Below are positions 53,337-63,801 of a stretch of 64,000 nucleotides of DNA, piece by piece. The notes below the pieces were generated by a model. That model worked only from the letters and a program-made list of their open reading frames with translations, did not search any database and was not told where the DNA came from. Position 1 is the stretch's first letter; every line of letters starts with the position of its first letter. The translations under genes were made by a program, and so were the position numbers. The stretch covers positions 124,001-188,000 of the forward strand of contig JANCYU010000039.1 in the NCBI GenBank assembly GCA_026122205.1, read 5' to 3'. This DNA is from Galdieria yellowstonensis. Taxonomy: Eukaryota; Rhodophyta; Bangiophyceae; Galdieriales; Galdieriaceae.

Positions 53337-54410
53337 TTAAAACCCCGCAGTTAGTTGACGTATGGACCGTAATAGAGAGAAACACTTGTCATGTCTCTCA
53401 CCAAGTTCACGGGCATACTTCCGCAACTCTGACATTTCCGTAGAAAGTTGCTGGAGTCGTTGTTTAACTTCGTCTCTTCGTCTTCTGAGAAGCTCAAGCC
53501 TCTCGTATCTTTTTTTCCTAGATAATATTGCATTTTGCTTGTTTCGCAACTTTCTTCTCTCTAGACGTTCCTCCGGAGTAAGGTTCTTCAACGATTCTAA
53601 ATGTTTTTGTCGAAGTAACCTAATTTCATCTTTCGAAGCACAAGGAGGAGGGGTAAATACGGGCGGTTGTCCCAGAACAACGTATCTATGCCAATCTGAG
53701 GATAGCCATCGACTTTCAGAGCTTGCCTCACTATTTCCATGTTTCTCTCCAATCGAACACGTCTCAACTCTGGACAGATTCTTCGAAGTGTCGACATCAT
53801 TCTCCATACGGGCTAAAGTGTTTGTAGCACCTGGGTTTCTGTTCCGTTCCGTTTCAACTTGAACCAAATTTTCTTCCTTTTTGGATCCAGCAAATGTTTT
53901 CTCGGAATGCCAGTATTTCGAAAGCGAATCATCCCAAGTTTCACATTGACTCCCGTGATTACTAGAGACGTCTGAAAAATATTCAGAAAAAGATGTATGA
54001 GGATGATCACCGAGTATCTCCGCCAAGAAAGCATCAAGCTGGTTTATGTGGGCACAGTGTCCTTCCTCGTTTCTTGTGTCACAAGCTTCGCAGGCTTCAA
54101 GATGGGAGCTGAGGTCTATCTTCCTTGGACGTTCTACACAGCCTTCGTGTATACAAGGAACTGGTAAAAAGGAACAATTCAACTCATGCGATACTAGTTC
54201 CTTTCGAGCCGGACGCTGGTCACAGCCAGAAAAAGGACAAGGTACCGGGACTGAGTCACAGAACAATTCGTGACCAGTTATGGAAGCCTTTGGAAACAGT
54301 TCTCCACATCCATCTCCGTAAGTTCCACCACATGGAATATTCTCGTAAAGGTAAGAAGAAGTAGTAGGTGAAGCACATAAGTCTAAAAAGTCATAAGACT
54401 GACGTTCCAT
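53337..54410 (-). CDS. TRAF-type zinc-finger protein with C-terminal bZIP-like domain
   Basis: A single-exon 357-residue protein from ATG 54410. Residues about 28-105 hold two TRAF-type zinc-finger units: CGELFPKASITGHELFC with VPCPFSGC, and ELVSHELNCSFLPVPCIHEGC followed by SSHLEAC. A long polar linker follows. The last about 85 residues are PEERLERRKLRNKQNAILSR, then more Arg/Lys, then a heptad-like Leu series (LELL, RLQQL, MSELRKYARELG). The N-x7-R spacing in NKQNAILSR is the signature of a bZIP basic region. TRAF fingers normally bind proteins or ubiquitin; a bZIP binds DNA as a dimer. A nuclear DNA-binding regulator is the likely sum. An upstream GTG-started extension was not used. Confidence 0.75.
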   Translation of the reverse strand: MERQSYDFLDLCASPTTSSYLYENIPCGGTYGDGCGELFPKASITGHELFCDSVPVPCPFSGCDQRPARKELVSHELNCSFLPVPCIHEGCVERPRKIDLSSHLEACEACDTRNEEGHCAHINQLDAFLAEILGDHPHTSFSEYFSDVSSNHGSQCETWDDSLSKYWHSEKTFAGSKKEENLVQVETERNRNPGATNTLARMENDVDTSKNLSRVETCSIGEKHGNSEASSESRWLSSDWHRYVVLGQPPVFTPPPCASKDEIRLLRQKHLESLKNLTPEERLERRKLRNKQNAILSRKKRYERLELLRRRRDEVKQRLQQLSTEMSELRKYARELGERHDKCFSLLRSIRQLTAGF

Positions 54411-55108
54411 CCAATTCCGTCGAGGCACGACAACAGGAAATGGGCGAAAGGAGAATCGGAAATTATTCGTATTGGAGTCGTTGTAGATAGCTTCATCACA
54501 TTCGACTATTTATTGTTCATAAAAATACAAATTGAAGAAGACATAAAGATGAGCGATATAAATTTCATACACAAAAGTCCATGAAAGAAAGAAACATAAA
54601 CAAGAAGTTGTAGTATGATAAGGGCTTGTTACAGAAATATAAAACCCGTCCTGACTATACGGCTTCAGAACAAAGGGACTTTAATTGGCAAGAAACAGTT
54701 CAAGGAACGGAGAGACAAAAGAGTCTTGCAAATACATTCTATTGTACGAGACGTATACTGGTGCGACTAAAAAACTTGTTCTTCGACACCAACCTGGGCG
54801 TCTCGAAATTATCATTCTAGGCGAAACTTTTTTTTTAGTATTTTAAAATACTCTAAAATACTAAAGAACTCTACTCTTTCTGTTGTTCGCCACGTAACGG
54901 AGACTTCCTTTAACTCAGTTCGGAAAGTTTACTCAAGAAACTGTCAATCGACGCTTGACCACTAAATTTAACTTTTCCAAGAATTTATTATCTAAAAGTC
55001 GTAAAGAACAAAATATTACAGCACGCAACAAAGCCTGCCACCTCCGACATCTCACTGTCCCGCTTTGCGCCAATCGTTTTTCGACTTCTACAGCCTTCAA
55101 TTTGCGTT
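54411..55108. other. Spacer containing a 16-bp palindrome
   Basis: About 700 bp. An ATG-less frame at 54626-54820 is not convincing. At 54836-54851 AGTATTTTAAAATACT is a perfect palindrome, and CTAAAATACT follows directly; it could form a hairpin or bind a dimeric protein. TTTGCGCC at about 55067-55074 lies 35 bp before the next gene. Confidence 0.45.
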
Positions 55109-55859
55109 ATGGAAAATCGTGCCGAAGAAGAAGCACAAGAAGAAGCGTTTCCAGAAAATCCTACTCCTCTGGAGAAAGTAAAGTTTGCCTCCAAACACAA
55201 AGAGCAGGGTACTCGTTTTCTTCTGGAAGGCAGACTAGAAGACGCATTAGGAGAGTTGGATAAAGCGTTTATACTAGTATTCACGCCCCGAGATGAGTGG
55301 GAGTGGTTCTACTCCAAGGAAGATCGAGAAATTATAAATAAATTCAAAATACCTTGCCACTTGAATAGAGGCTTATGCAAGTTGAAGTTAGGAAGACTGG
55401 AAGACGCACTCTGGGACTTTGAAGAAGCAGTGAGACTGGACCCCAAAAATGCGAAAGCTTGGTACCGAAGAGGCTTGACTTACTCAAAAATGGTAGAATC
55501 ACAACTGCAAGACGAAAAACTTGGAGATTTGTGGGATCCTGAGAAAGTTGGTATGTCTTTGTCAACTCGTCTTCATTAATTGTAGAATAATCTTTTATCT
55601 AGAAAAGTTATTGAGTCAAGCTAAACACGATTTGAGAAGAGCATATGAATTGATGCCAAATGATTCAGCAATTATCTCATCTTTACACAATGTCAGGGGT
55701 CTAGAAACTAAGCTTTCAAGTGTTATTAGGGAATATCGCCAGCAGGAACGGAAGTTGTTCTCCTTTGCCTTTAAGAAATTAGAGGAAGATAACAACAAGA
55801 AAGAAGCGTTAGAAGAAGAATTGCCGAAGCTCGAAAAAATTTCGTTAGGTTATCCCTAA
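55109..55859 (+). CDS. TPR protein, immunophilin/co-chaperone-like
   Basis: Two exons (55109-55550 and 55603-55859; 52-bp intron) give 232 residues. After an acidic N-terminus come tetratricopeptide repeats: KVKFASKHKEQGTRFLLEGR, HLNRGLCKLKLGRLEDALWD, and LDPKNAKAWYRRGLTYSKMV. The AKAWYRRG signature and the charged C-terminal helix resemble the TPR part of FKBP-type immunophilins, CTPP-like and TTC proteins that dock Hsp90/Hsp70 C-termini; no FKBP or other domain is attached. A third repeat is completed across the exon join (DLRRAYELMPND). Probably a cytosolic co-chaperone; partner unknown. Confidence 0.75.
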
Positions 55860-57281
55860 GGCATCCAGACTGCTATACAGTCCACAAGTATTTACTGTCG
55901 AAAGCAGTTGTAGGGAACGCTTAGACACAATTTTTACGTTTGACAGTCAAAATTGGAAAAATTTTTCGTAATTTCCATTATTAATTTTAAGAGAATTGCG
56001 TCGAGAGTTAAGCCTCATCGTGAAAATCAAGGTGCTCAGAAGACCAAGTGTCGCTGATAAAGTCGTGGTTCCAAATTGTGAAATTTGATTTTACAAACAA
56101 GTAACCTGTTGAGTACACGAATGTTCTGCTTCAAAAGCTTGCATTGTTTCTGGTGTGGAATGATAGGAACCTCACTTGTCACCAAGTGTCAAGATGAAAA
56201 TTTGTCATTTGAACGGAAGGGCCAGAAATAAGTTTTACAAAGTCTGTGAACAAGCTATACTGGAAGCACAAGAAGTTTCTTAATAGAGATATGATTCTCT
56301 GTTCTTTTGCAAGAATTGTCCTGACTAATCTTTTGGAACATGGAAGGCTAAAAAGTCTCAATATAGCAACGAGATATAGTTTCATTCTTACGTATCATAC
56401 CTTCCAGGATCAGTAGGATCTAAGAGACATGATTGTATAAAATGCGCGACTTTTCGCAGCATAGCCGACAAAATAAACTATTTGCAAGTGCAGCAGTTGA
56501 TATCGACTGTTTAACGACGAACAACTTGAGGTATATGGAAGACATCTAGCAATGGAAACAATGAAAGAGATCTATTCTTATGAAAAGAAGATTCTTTCCC
56601 TCTAAAATCAAAAGCTGTTACAGAACAGGTAGTCTTTATTGAGTTTTACAACATTCGACGTTATTGATCTGTAAGGAATGCGTGGGGTCTGATCGCTAGT
56701 TTTGTTTCTGTATCAACAGTCTTTTTCTCTATGAAAACATTTGCGAAAAACTACTTTGTATTAGGATTACTAAATGAAGTTTCAAACTTATATCTGAAAA
56801 TTCTTAACGTACCCTCGGAGATCCTGAAATTGTTAGATAGAAGCCCAATAACTTAGAATGATAGTTGCGCAGCTACAGCTTTATCAGTTATTAAAACAGT
56901 ACTTTGTAGCATCCGTTTTCTGCAAAGGCAGCTTCGTCATTTAGACCACGTATCGGTTTCTTACGGGGTTCGAAGCTCTTGATATCACCGTAAAAAAAGC
57001 GTTTTATTTCCCTGCCACTGAAGTACAGGCTTGCTGGCTCGAATAAACCTGTGAAGTGAAAAGGAATAAAAACAGTTACATTGCAAGTTGACTGGATTTA
57101 GGCGATGATTGTCGCCAGTATTACGACATGCTTTGCTCCCAACAAGGAGTTGCGATTGACGATTGAATCCTTGAATGGAACACTGAGCCTACCAGAGTAA
57201 TAGACTTCCACCTAAACATATCCTGGATGTTATGTTATTTTTTTCCTTAATGAAACTAGAGAACTAGTGTTTACTCGTTAA
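55860..57281. other. 1.4-kb spacer without recognisable genes
   Basis: AT-rich with scattered stops in all frames; one reverse frame at 56179-56385 looks like chance. I find no repeat shared with the rest of the window and no RNA gene. Confidence 0.45.
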
Positions 57282-58819
57282 ATGCCTCTTAGAATGTTAG
57301 GGATTCAGGACTCCAACTCCGACAGGGGGTCTGTGCCAAATTATGAAACTTTTGCAAATATTGAGTCAACCAGGCAGACAACCGAAAGTTCAAAACAAAC
57401 ACTAGCATCAAGCTGGGTAAGAATTCATCTTCCTATTAAGAATTTTCACTGAAATACTCTTTAGTTGCTGTTTTTGGTTTGTTCCTGTTCTGTAGGCGCC
57501 CACTTTGGCAAGCATGCGTTTAGTGGTATTATAACTCTGGTTTTAAGCTCTCTAGACATTAGCACCCAACAGTATGGCTGGCTATATTCTGTGCAAGATT
57601 TTCCTGGAATTTTTCTGCCACTCTTCGCTGGCTATATAACCCTGTTCGTAGAGCCTGCAATAGCAGTGTTTTTATTTTCTTTAGTTGTATTCGGAGGTCA
57701 AGCAATTTCTATAGTAGGAATATTTTTCAAATCTTTCTTTCTTACACTAGCAGGAAAGGCGCTCTTTGGTTTTGGAGATGGTGCACTTTCTGTCATTCAA
57801 GGAGTCATCGTTGCGAAGCACTTCAAAATTTCAGTTTCAAATGAAGAAGGGCGTAATAAAATGATTGGGCTAAGTACTGCATATGGAACTATGCTTGCAA
57901 TAAGCAGATTTACTACGATGGCTTCCGTGTCACTTCCTCCTTTCATTGCTCAGCATAAAAGCTGGGGAGGTTATTTTATGGCCTTGCTGTTATCTGTTGG
58001 TGTATCTGGCTTTAGTGTATTCTGTTCTTTTATTTATATGTTAATAGAAATACGTCGGCGTGCGGGGTCGCATGACATTCGAATACCTGTGGCATTTAAG
58101 TTTCACAGGGTCACTTCAAATATTGTATATATTGTCTTAATATGGGTGTTAGTTTCCAGTTGCGTGTTTGGTTTTCTTCATTTCTCGTCGGATATATTTG
58201 TTTCGGAGTTTCATGTATCAATACAAGCAGCTGCCTTGCTGAATGCAGTTGTCACACTATGCGCTTGCATCTTCTCGCCTTTGCTTGGACAGATGCAGGA
58301 TCGTCTAGGACATCCCCTGTGGTTCTTGTTTTTCAGTTGCCTACTTTTATTCTTTGCAATGACCGCGTTTTGGGGCCTTTCTGGAATATCCTACAGTGTG
58401 TCCAGTTTCTGGGTTCTATTTCTTCCTTGTTTGTGTTTAGGTGTTGCATTTGCCATGGCACCTGTTCTATTGTTATCTTGTTTGGTATCATTCATTAATC
58501 ATCAGGTATTTTAGTGCTTTTGTTGCGTTTGCAGTTTGACGTTGGAGAAAATAGGAACAACGTGGCTTTTTCCTTGGTATTTACAAAGCTATGGAAAATG
58601 TGGGACTTTTGTTCATTCAACCGGGGGTAATCTTTTTTGCTGTTTTATATTTTTGCAGTGAAATGCTAACTTTTATCTTACATTTAGCTGGGTTATTTTC
58701 GTGATAGGAATAGCAATTATGTATTTACTTTGTTTATTCTTGTTGTATATTCGCTTTTGAGTGTGTTGTCATCGTATCGTTTGTTAAGGAAGTGTGAAGC
58801 CACAACAGCAAGTGGCTAA
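57282..58819 (+). CDS. MFSD1-like major-facilitator transporter
   Basis: Four exons (57282-57416, 57465-58505, 58555-58626, 58688-58819) give 459 residues. A polar N-terminus precedes twelve hydrophobic helices. Recognisable MFSD1-type pieces are GWLYSVQDFPGIFLPLFAGY (TM2), GKALFGFGDGALSVIQGVIV (TM4), GQMQDRLGHPLW (loop), and across exons 3-4 GIYKAMENVGLLFIQPG and GYFRDRNSNY. MFSD1 is a lysosomal dipeptide uniporter in animals, so a vacuolar or endosomal peptide or amino-acid role is plausible. Exon 3 is only 72 bp; it was set by restoring the last conserved helix pair, and other acceptors give stops. The decayed repeat B begins a few bases after its stop codon. Confidence 0.82.
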
Positions 58820-58830
58820 AGTCCTTGCAG

Positions 58831-59680
58831 TTCGCCGCCATTAAAACAGCAGTTGGAGTATTTCTTCGACATCCAAAAGAGATGCAGCAGGACGGCCCAG
58901 CGCCACAGTCATGGACAGGCTTTACCTGGCAAATTGCACATTACAGACTCTAGAGATACACGTGTTTTCTGGAATAGAGCACACAGCCCTTACTCTTCAC
59001 ATTGGATACACAGTAGGATCTTTCCTCATTCACATAGAGACTTTGCCAAGTGCACGTGACAACAAGTGCGTTCCAATACGAATTTCAGGCTCTAGTTCCA
59101 TCCATGTATTTTTTGGTACAGAATGAACACATCGAACCTGTCCTCATTCGCAATGAAATCTTCACTGTATCATGTAGCTATGCAACAGAGTGACTCGCAT
59201 ATCGGCATTCCGCGTCTCGCGCGCGCAATCCTATTACTTTCGCACAAAACAACCCGATGATCCTTATAATACAATCCCCCATAGCTCCAAATGTCATTTT
59301 GTATCTAATAGTAGAGCTTTCTTCAATGGAGGAAAAGATAGTAGACGTGCCTTTTGGGACATGATATTGAATGACTGCTGAAACTACTCCACTGGCTCTC
59401 CATTGTCAGCAAGCTCTAAATTCTTCCACAACTATACGATATTTTCCTGTGAAAAGATATGTATGGAATCTATTGCTCCCTTACCTATCTTCCTCCTTAT
59501 GATGATCACTCAAAGGTTGCTTTCAACCAACCCAAATACTCCATGAGAAAATTATCAAATGTTTTTTGGAAAATGAAATTTGTTGAATGAGGCGGCCTTT
59601 TGTAGACATAATCTTTCTCTTTGAGCTTCAAAATCCACCAATAAGAATGCCAGAAATAGAAAAATGCAATGTTTAGATTT
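58831..59680 (+). repeat. Degenerate dispersed repeat, copy B
   Basis: Same family as 1-640, same orientation, and inverted relative to 61600-62420. It opens with GCCATTAAAACAGCAGTTGG, present in copy C as GCCATTAAAACACCCGCTGG. In the first 300 bp, B and C keep one reading frame with mostly silent changes (IHVFSGIEHTALTLHIGY in B against IHVFFGIEHTALSLPIRY in C), which points to a once-coding sequence. The frame is now broken by stops and indels. It runs into the TnpB/Fanzor remnant at its right end. Confidence 0.75.
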
Positions 59681-59754
59681 ATTAAGAAAATGAAAGCGGA
59701 ATATTGCATGCCTCATAGGATCATCTACGATTTCGAATGGTCCTGGAGCGAAGA

Positions 59755-59895
59755 ATGAAAAGATTCTATCTGTGTTTGCCTATGCCTCTTGAATTACGTG
59801 GCGAAGACCGAGCTCCCATGACAACAAAGGATTTGATCGCCTTGGATCCGGGTGTTCGAGCTCGCAATATCTTGCTGCGCTTCTTGAGCGAATAA
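59755..59895 (+). pseudogene. Remnant of a TnpB/Fanzor-type (IS607-like) RNA-guided nuclease
   Basis: A frame of 46 codons reads MKRFYLCLPMPLELRGED and then IALDPGVRARN before a stop. LDPGVR is the RuvC-I motif of eukaryotic TnpB relatives (Fanzor) and of IS607-family TnpB; the preceding FYLCLPMPL strand is the segment just before that motif in these proteins. Upstream, another frame keeps RIIYDFEWSW, as if one frameshift separates them. N-terminal and all later catalytic parts are missing, so this is a dead fragment left by transposition and decay. It lies directly right of repeat copy B, which suggests the repeat is part of the same element. Confidence 0.7.
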
Positions 59896-60772
59896 ATTGA
59901 AATTCTTTTATCTATCATCGAGTATAGAATAAAATGGAACCTTTGTGGAGAAACCCAACGTAAACTGTTTTACGAAAGTTGTTTTTTTTATGGAGAAGTT
60001 CTGATGCTCCACTAATGAAAGGAATGGTTTGTAGAATCGTTTCCTCCGAGGATAATACAGTTAGGTTGCTTGTGGTTGTCCCAAGACTTTCTGAGTTTTC
60101 TGGTATAGCTAAAATCCTGTGCTACAGATTCATTTTGATTCGTGCATTCAACAAAAGGTCCAGGACGATATGATCTATACTTGTGCTATCCAAAGGGCTC
60201 GCAACATTGCCTTGCAACTAACAGCTACTATTTTCAAGTTTGAGGTTCTATAGGCTCGTTAGAACTGCGTATCTCACCCTTTCCAACAACAAACATTTTT
60301 GATTTTCAAGTCATCTAAAATATTTCAACGAGGAAATGATATATCGGTTCAACATGTATGAATTTGAGATCCTTGTCCAAAAGGGCAGGAAACTTCCAGG
60401 GTGCTTACAAAACAAAGGAAACTACGAAAAGGTTGCTTGCATATGAAACTGCAACTTTCAGTTTGAGATGTTTTCATCTTGTAAAAGATGTTCGCTCAAA
60501 TCATGTGGGTCGCCTGGAACAGATAGTATCCATGCCGTATTCAAGTGCTAGTTACAAAATCTTTCTCCATCTTTTCTGTAACAAAACATTTTCGACTTGC
60601 TGATTATCTCTCCTTCACTTGTTCTCATTCAGAGCAATAGTGGTGACAGCGGGCTTTCTCTTTCTGCAATTTTCTGCTATACGATATCCATTATGCCTAG
60701 AAAGAAAGATGGTGATGACAATGAGGAACATATCTGCAAGTTCCTTCTAAGGATAAACTTAGCTAATGGCCA

Positions 60773-61450
60773 TCATAAGTTGCTCATTAAACTCTGAAAA
60801 GACCCACTATTTGTCTTTGTAGGTAACCACAAAGTTTGGATTTCTCCTTTGTGATAGTGTTTGCAATAATCTTCATTTCCAGTAAATATATAAGACGAAT
60901 GCCGTTGTGAGAACCTATTCATTTTTCCTGGTATTTGAAAACCATAAAGCAACTCTAAATATTCCCGCCATTTCAACGATGAGGAATTTGAAGACTTAAT
61001 TAGGTGCCAAATGTGCATATTTAATGTTATTTATCCTTGCAAGAATAAACATATGGACCATTCAGTAGGGGCTCAACACTCGCTTGCGTCAGAAACAACT
61101 TTGAATTATTCTCTGCATAGTTTCAAATAATACAGTTGCTAGTAAGAGTGAACGTGGCGGCCTCAGTGCATTCCAGTAGAGAGTTTGTCAAATACTGGGT
61201 GAAGAATATTAACTAAAGAGAATACTTGAAACAGGTGTCTTCAGTACTGACGTTTTCTCCGATCCCTTATTTAACATAATCTTCTCCAGATGTTTTTCTA
61301 TGCAGGTTTGGTCTGAGAGCAAAAGAGGAATATATGCTAGAGAACCTTGCGTGATCAAAGATAGAAAGTCTTCTGTGTTGAGTCTTCACACAGGAGAAGC
61401 AGGGCAGTTCTTAGAAACGATATCGAAGAAATTCCAACTAGATCGTCAAC
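60773..61450 (-). pseudogene. Decayed coding debris, possibly the N-terminal part of the same element
   Basis: Reverse-strand frames retain protein-like phrases, for example YIFTGNEDYCKHYHKGEIQ and TLWLPTKT (61018-60773), and WNFFDIVSKNCPASPV with SIFDHARFSSIYSSFALRP (around 61430-61290). The two halves look like diverged copies of one another near their GCCAAATGTGCAT/GCCAAAGTGTGCAT anchors (60993-61019 and 61585-61628). Broken by stops and indels. I suspect the N-terminal region of the Fanzor-type protein, because it stands just after repeat copy C as the TnpB remnant does after copy B, but I cannot confirm it. Confidence 0.3.
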
Positions 61451-61599
61451 GAAACTCATCAGAGGGCTAAAGTTGTGATACATGAGACCCTACTACTTCT
61501 GTAGAAACTACTTGTACCTGATTTTCTGCCATAGTAGAATAATTCAAAATGCCTCATTCCAAAGATGAGAAGATGTGTATTTAAAGACTAGATCAGGCG

Positions 61600-62420
61600 C
61601 CAAAGTGTGCATTTTTTCTATATCTGGAGTTCTTATTGGTGGATATTGGCGCTCAAAAAAAAGATCATGTCTTTAAAAGGCCGCCTCAATCAATAAATCT
61701 CATTATCCAAAAAACATTTGAGAATTTTTCTCATGGAGTATTTGGGTTGACGGGAAGCTACCTTTGAGTGATCATCATAAGGAAGAAGATAGGTAAGGGA
61801 GGAATAGATATCATACATAACTTGTCAAAGGATGCTGTCTATAGTTGTGGAGAAATCTCGATCCAAGTTACATAGGAAAACGAGAGGAGTATTTGCAGCA
61901 GTCATTCAATTTTATGTCCTGTCCTTGAAGACAGCTCTACTATTAGGTGCAAAATCAATTTATCCTGCGGAATTGTACGGCAAAAATCGTCGTTGTGTTT
62001 TGTGCGCCAAAAATAGCATTGAGCGCGCCAGATACATGATGACGATGTCGAATCGATCAATTGCATAATTTCGTGACAAAGTGAAGATTTCATTGCGAAT
62101 GAAAATCTAGTTACGTCTATTCTGTATCAAAAAAGCATGGATAGAACTAGAGCCTGAAATTCGTATGGGAATGCACTTGTCGTCACGTCCACTTGGCAAA
62201 GTTTCTGTATGAATGAGGAAAGATTCTATTGTGTATCGAATGGGAAGACTAAGGGCTGTATGCTCTATTCCAAAAAAACATGGATATCTCTAGAGTCTGA
62301 ATTCGCAGTTTGCCAGGTAGAGCCCTGTCCTTGACTGCTGGAGCTGAGGACGTCCTCCTGCATCTCTTTCAGGTAGTGTTGAAGAAATACTCCAGCGGGT
62401 GTTTTAATGGCGGTGAAACT
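61600..62420 (-). repeat. Degenerate dispersed repeat, copy C (inverted)
   Basis: Reverse complement matches copy B over most of its length, including GCCTTTTAAAGACATGATC and ACCCAAATACTCCATG blocks, and ends at GCCATTAAAACACCCGCTGG about 60 bp before the GRWD1 start codon. Copies B and C thus form an imperfect inverted pair about 1.9 kb apart. The best-preserved reading frame of the family is here (KEMQEDVLSS, SGSSSIHAFL). Confidence 0.75.
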
Positions 62421-62480
62421 TTTTACAGCTAATTTCTTCCAATCACATTGAAAAGTTACGCGAGGCGTTGGGAACTTCGG

Positions 62481-63801
62481 ATGGGAAAACGAAGAAATCG
62501 CAAGTCTTCGGCTACAAGCAAAGCTACTGCGGAAGTAGCAGACGAAGAAAAGTGGACTTATGACCCTTCCACTTACGACTTTTTCTTTGAGTTGAATAGT
62601 GAGTGGCCTTGTCTGACTTTTGATCTGCTCAATGAAGAGTCCGACGCACAAATAAACCCTCCATTCTCTCTCGCTTTCTTGAGTGGAACGCAAGCAGATA
62701 AGCCACACAAGAACCAAATACTATTGGGGAAGGTATCAAATATGCATAAACGAAGATCAAAGACGGAAGGTGAGTCGGATGATAGCAGCGACGATGATGA
62801 TGACGACGACGACGAAAAGGTAATCTTTATTTTTATTCTCAAGCAGTCAGTGAGCAAACAGAGAAATGCCTTAGGAGCCTAAGTTTCACAGTTACATAGC
62901 CAAACATCACGGAACAGTAAATCGTATTCGTGCTGCTCCGCAACGCGAAGCTTCACTAGCGGCTCTTTGGTCAGATACTGGAGTATTTGAGTTCATTCGG
63001 TATGGCGCGCCGTCGGCACTGGAAAGTAGTTTACCGAAGGACAATTGGATTCAAACTCTTCAAAATTATCAAGATCCTGCAGGAGAGGGGTATGCTGTTT
63101 CGTGGAGTTCATTGTCAGCTGGTCATTTGCTTTGCGGAAACTGTGCCGGATACATTCGATGGTGGCAGCCTTCGACTGAAACGGCATCTACTTTTGTTCT
63201 CGACTTGCAACCTTTTCAGGGCCATCAAGCCTCAGTAGAAGACTTACAGTGGAGTCCTGTAGAGCCTACAGTCTTTGTTAGTTGCTCTGTTGATCAAAGT
63301 ATTCGCTTCTGGGATACAAGACTTGGGAAACATAATGCACTGGCGATGGAAAGAGCACATTCTAGCGATATCAACGTACTATCATGGAATCCAATCGATA
63401 CTCATTTATTAGTGTCTGGCGATGACGAAGGAATATTTCAAGTTTGGGATTTGAGAACCGTTTCTTCTAGTAAGGAGCAATCCACCAGCCCGGTTGCAAA
63501 GTTTCAGTTTCACAAAGGTCCTATAGTGGCAATTGAATGGTCACCCTTTGAAAGCTCATCTCTTGTTTGTGCCTCAGGAGATGGGAAAATCAGTTTTTGG
63601 GATCTTTCACTAGAAGCGGACCAAGATGAAGAATCCGAACAACTTATGGACGAGAAGTGGAAAGATATTCCACCGCAACTACTCTTTTTGCATGAAGGCC
63701 AAACGGAACCAAAAGATGTTCATTGGCATTCCCAAGTGCCTGGTCTTATGATGTCGACAGGTGCTAACGGTTTCCACATCTTTAAACCAGAAAATATTTA
63801 G
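62481..63801 (+). CDS. GRWD1/RRB1-like WD-repeat ribosome-biogenesis factor
   Basis: Two exons (62481-62819 and 62875-63801; 55-bp intron) encode 421 residues. The N-terminus has WTYDPSTYDFFFELNSEWPC, the CAF1c/H4-binding-like opening of this family, then an acidic run (nine Asp) and, after the join, PKFHSYIAKHHGTVNRIRAA. Five or six WD repeats follow (SCSVDQSIRFWDTR, LVSGDDEGIFQVWDLR, ASGDGKISFWDL), closing with PKDVHWHSQVPGLMMSTGAN. GRWD1 (yeast Rrb1) is the nuclear chaperone of ribosomal protein uL3 in early 60S assembly. An alternative donor at 62845 also keeps the frame but loses the conserved PKxHS segment. Its upstream region is repeat copy C. Confidence 0.9.

Noticed and set aside
54626..54820. 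Forward frame of 64 codons
   Set aside because: No ATG at its start, no splice partners and no recognisable protein features.
58831..62420. Inverted repeats B and C as terminal inverted repeats of one intact DNA transposon
   Set aside because: The copies are about 800 bp of diverged, once-coding sequence, not short conserved ends, and no intact transposase lies between them.
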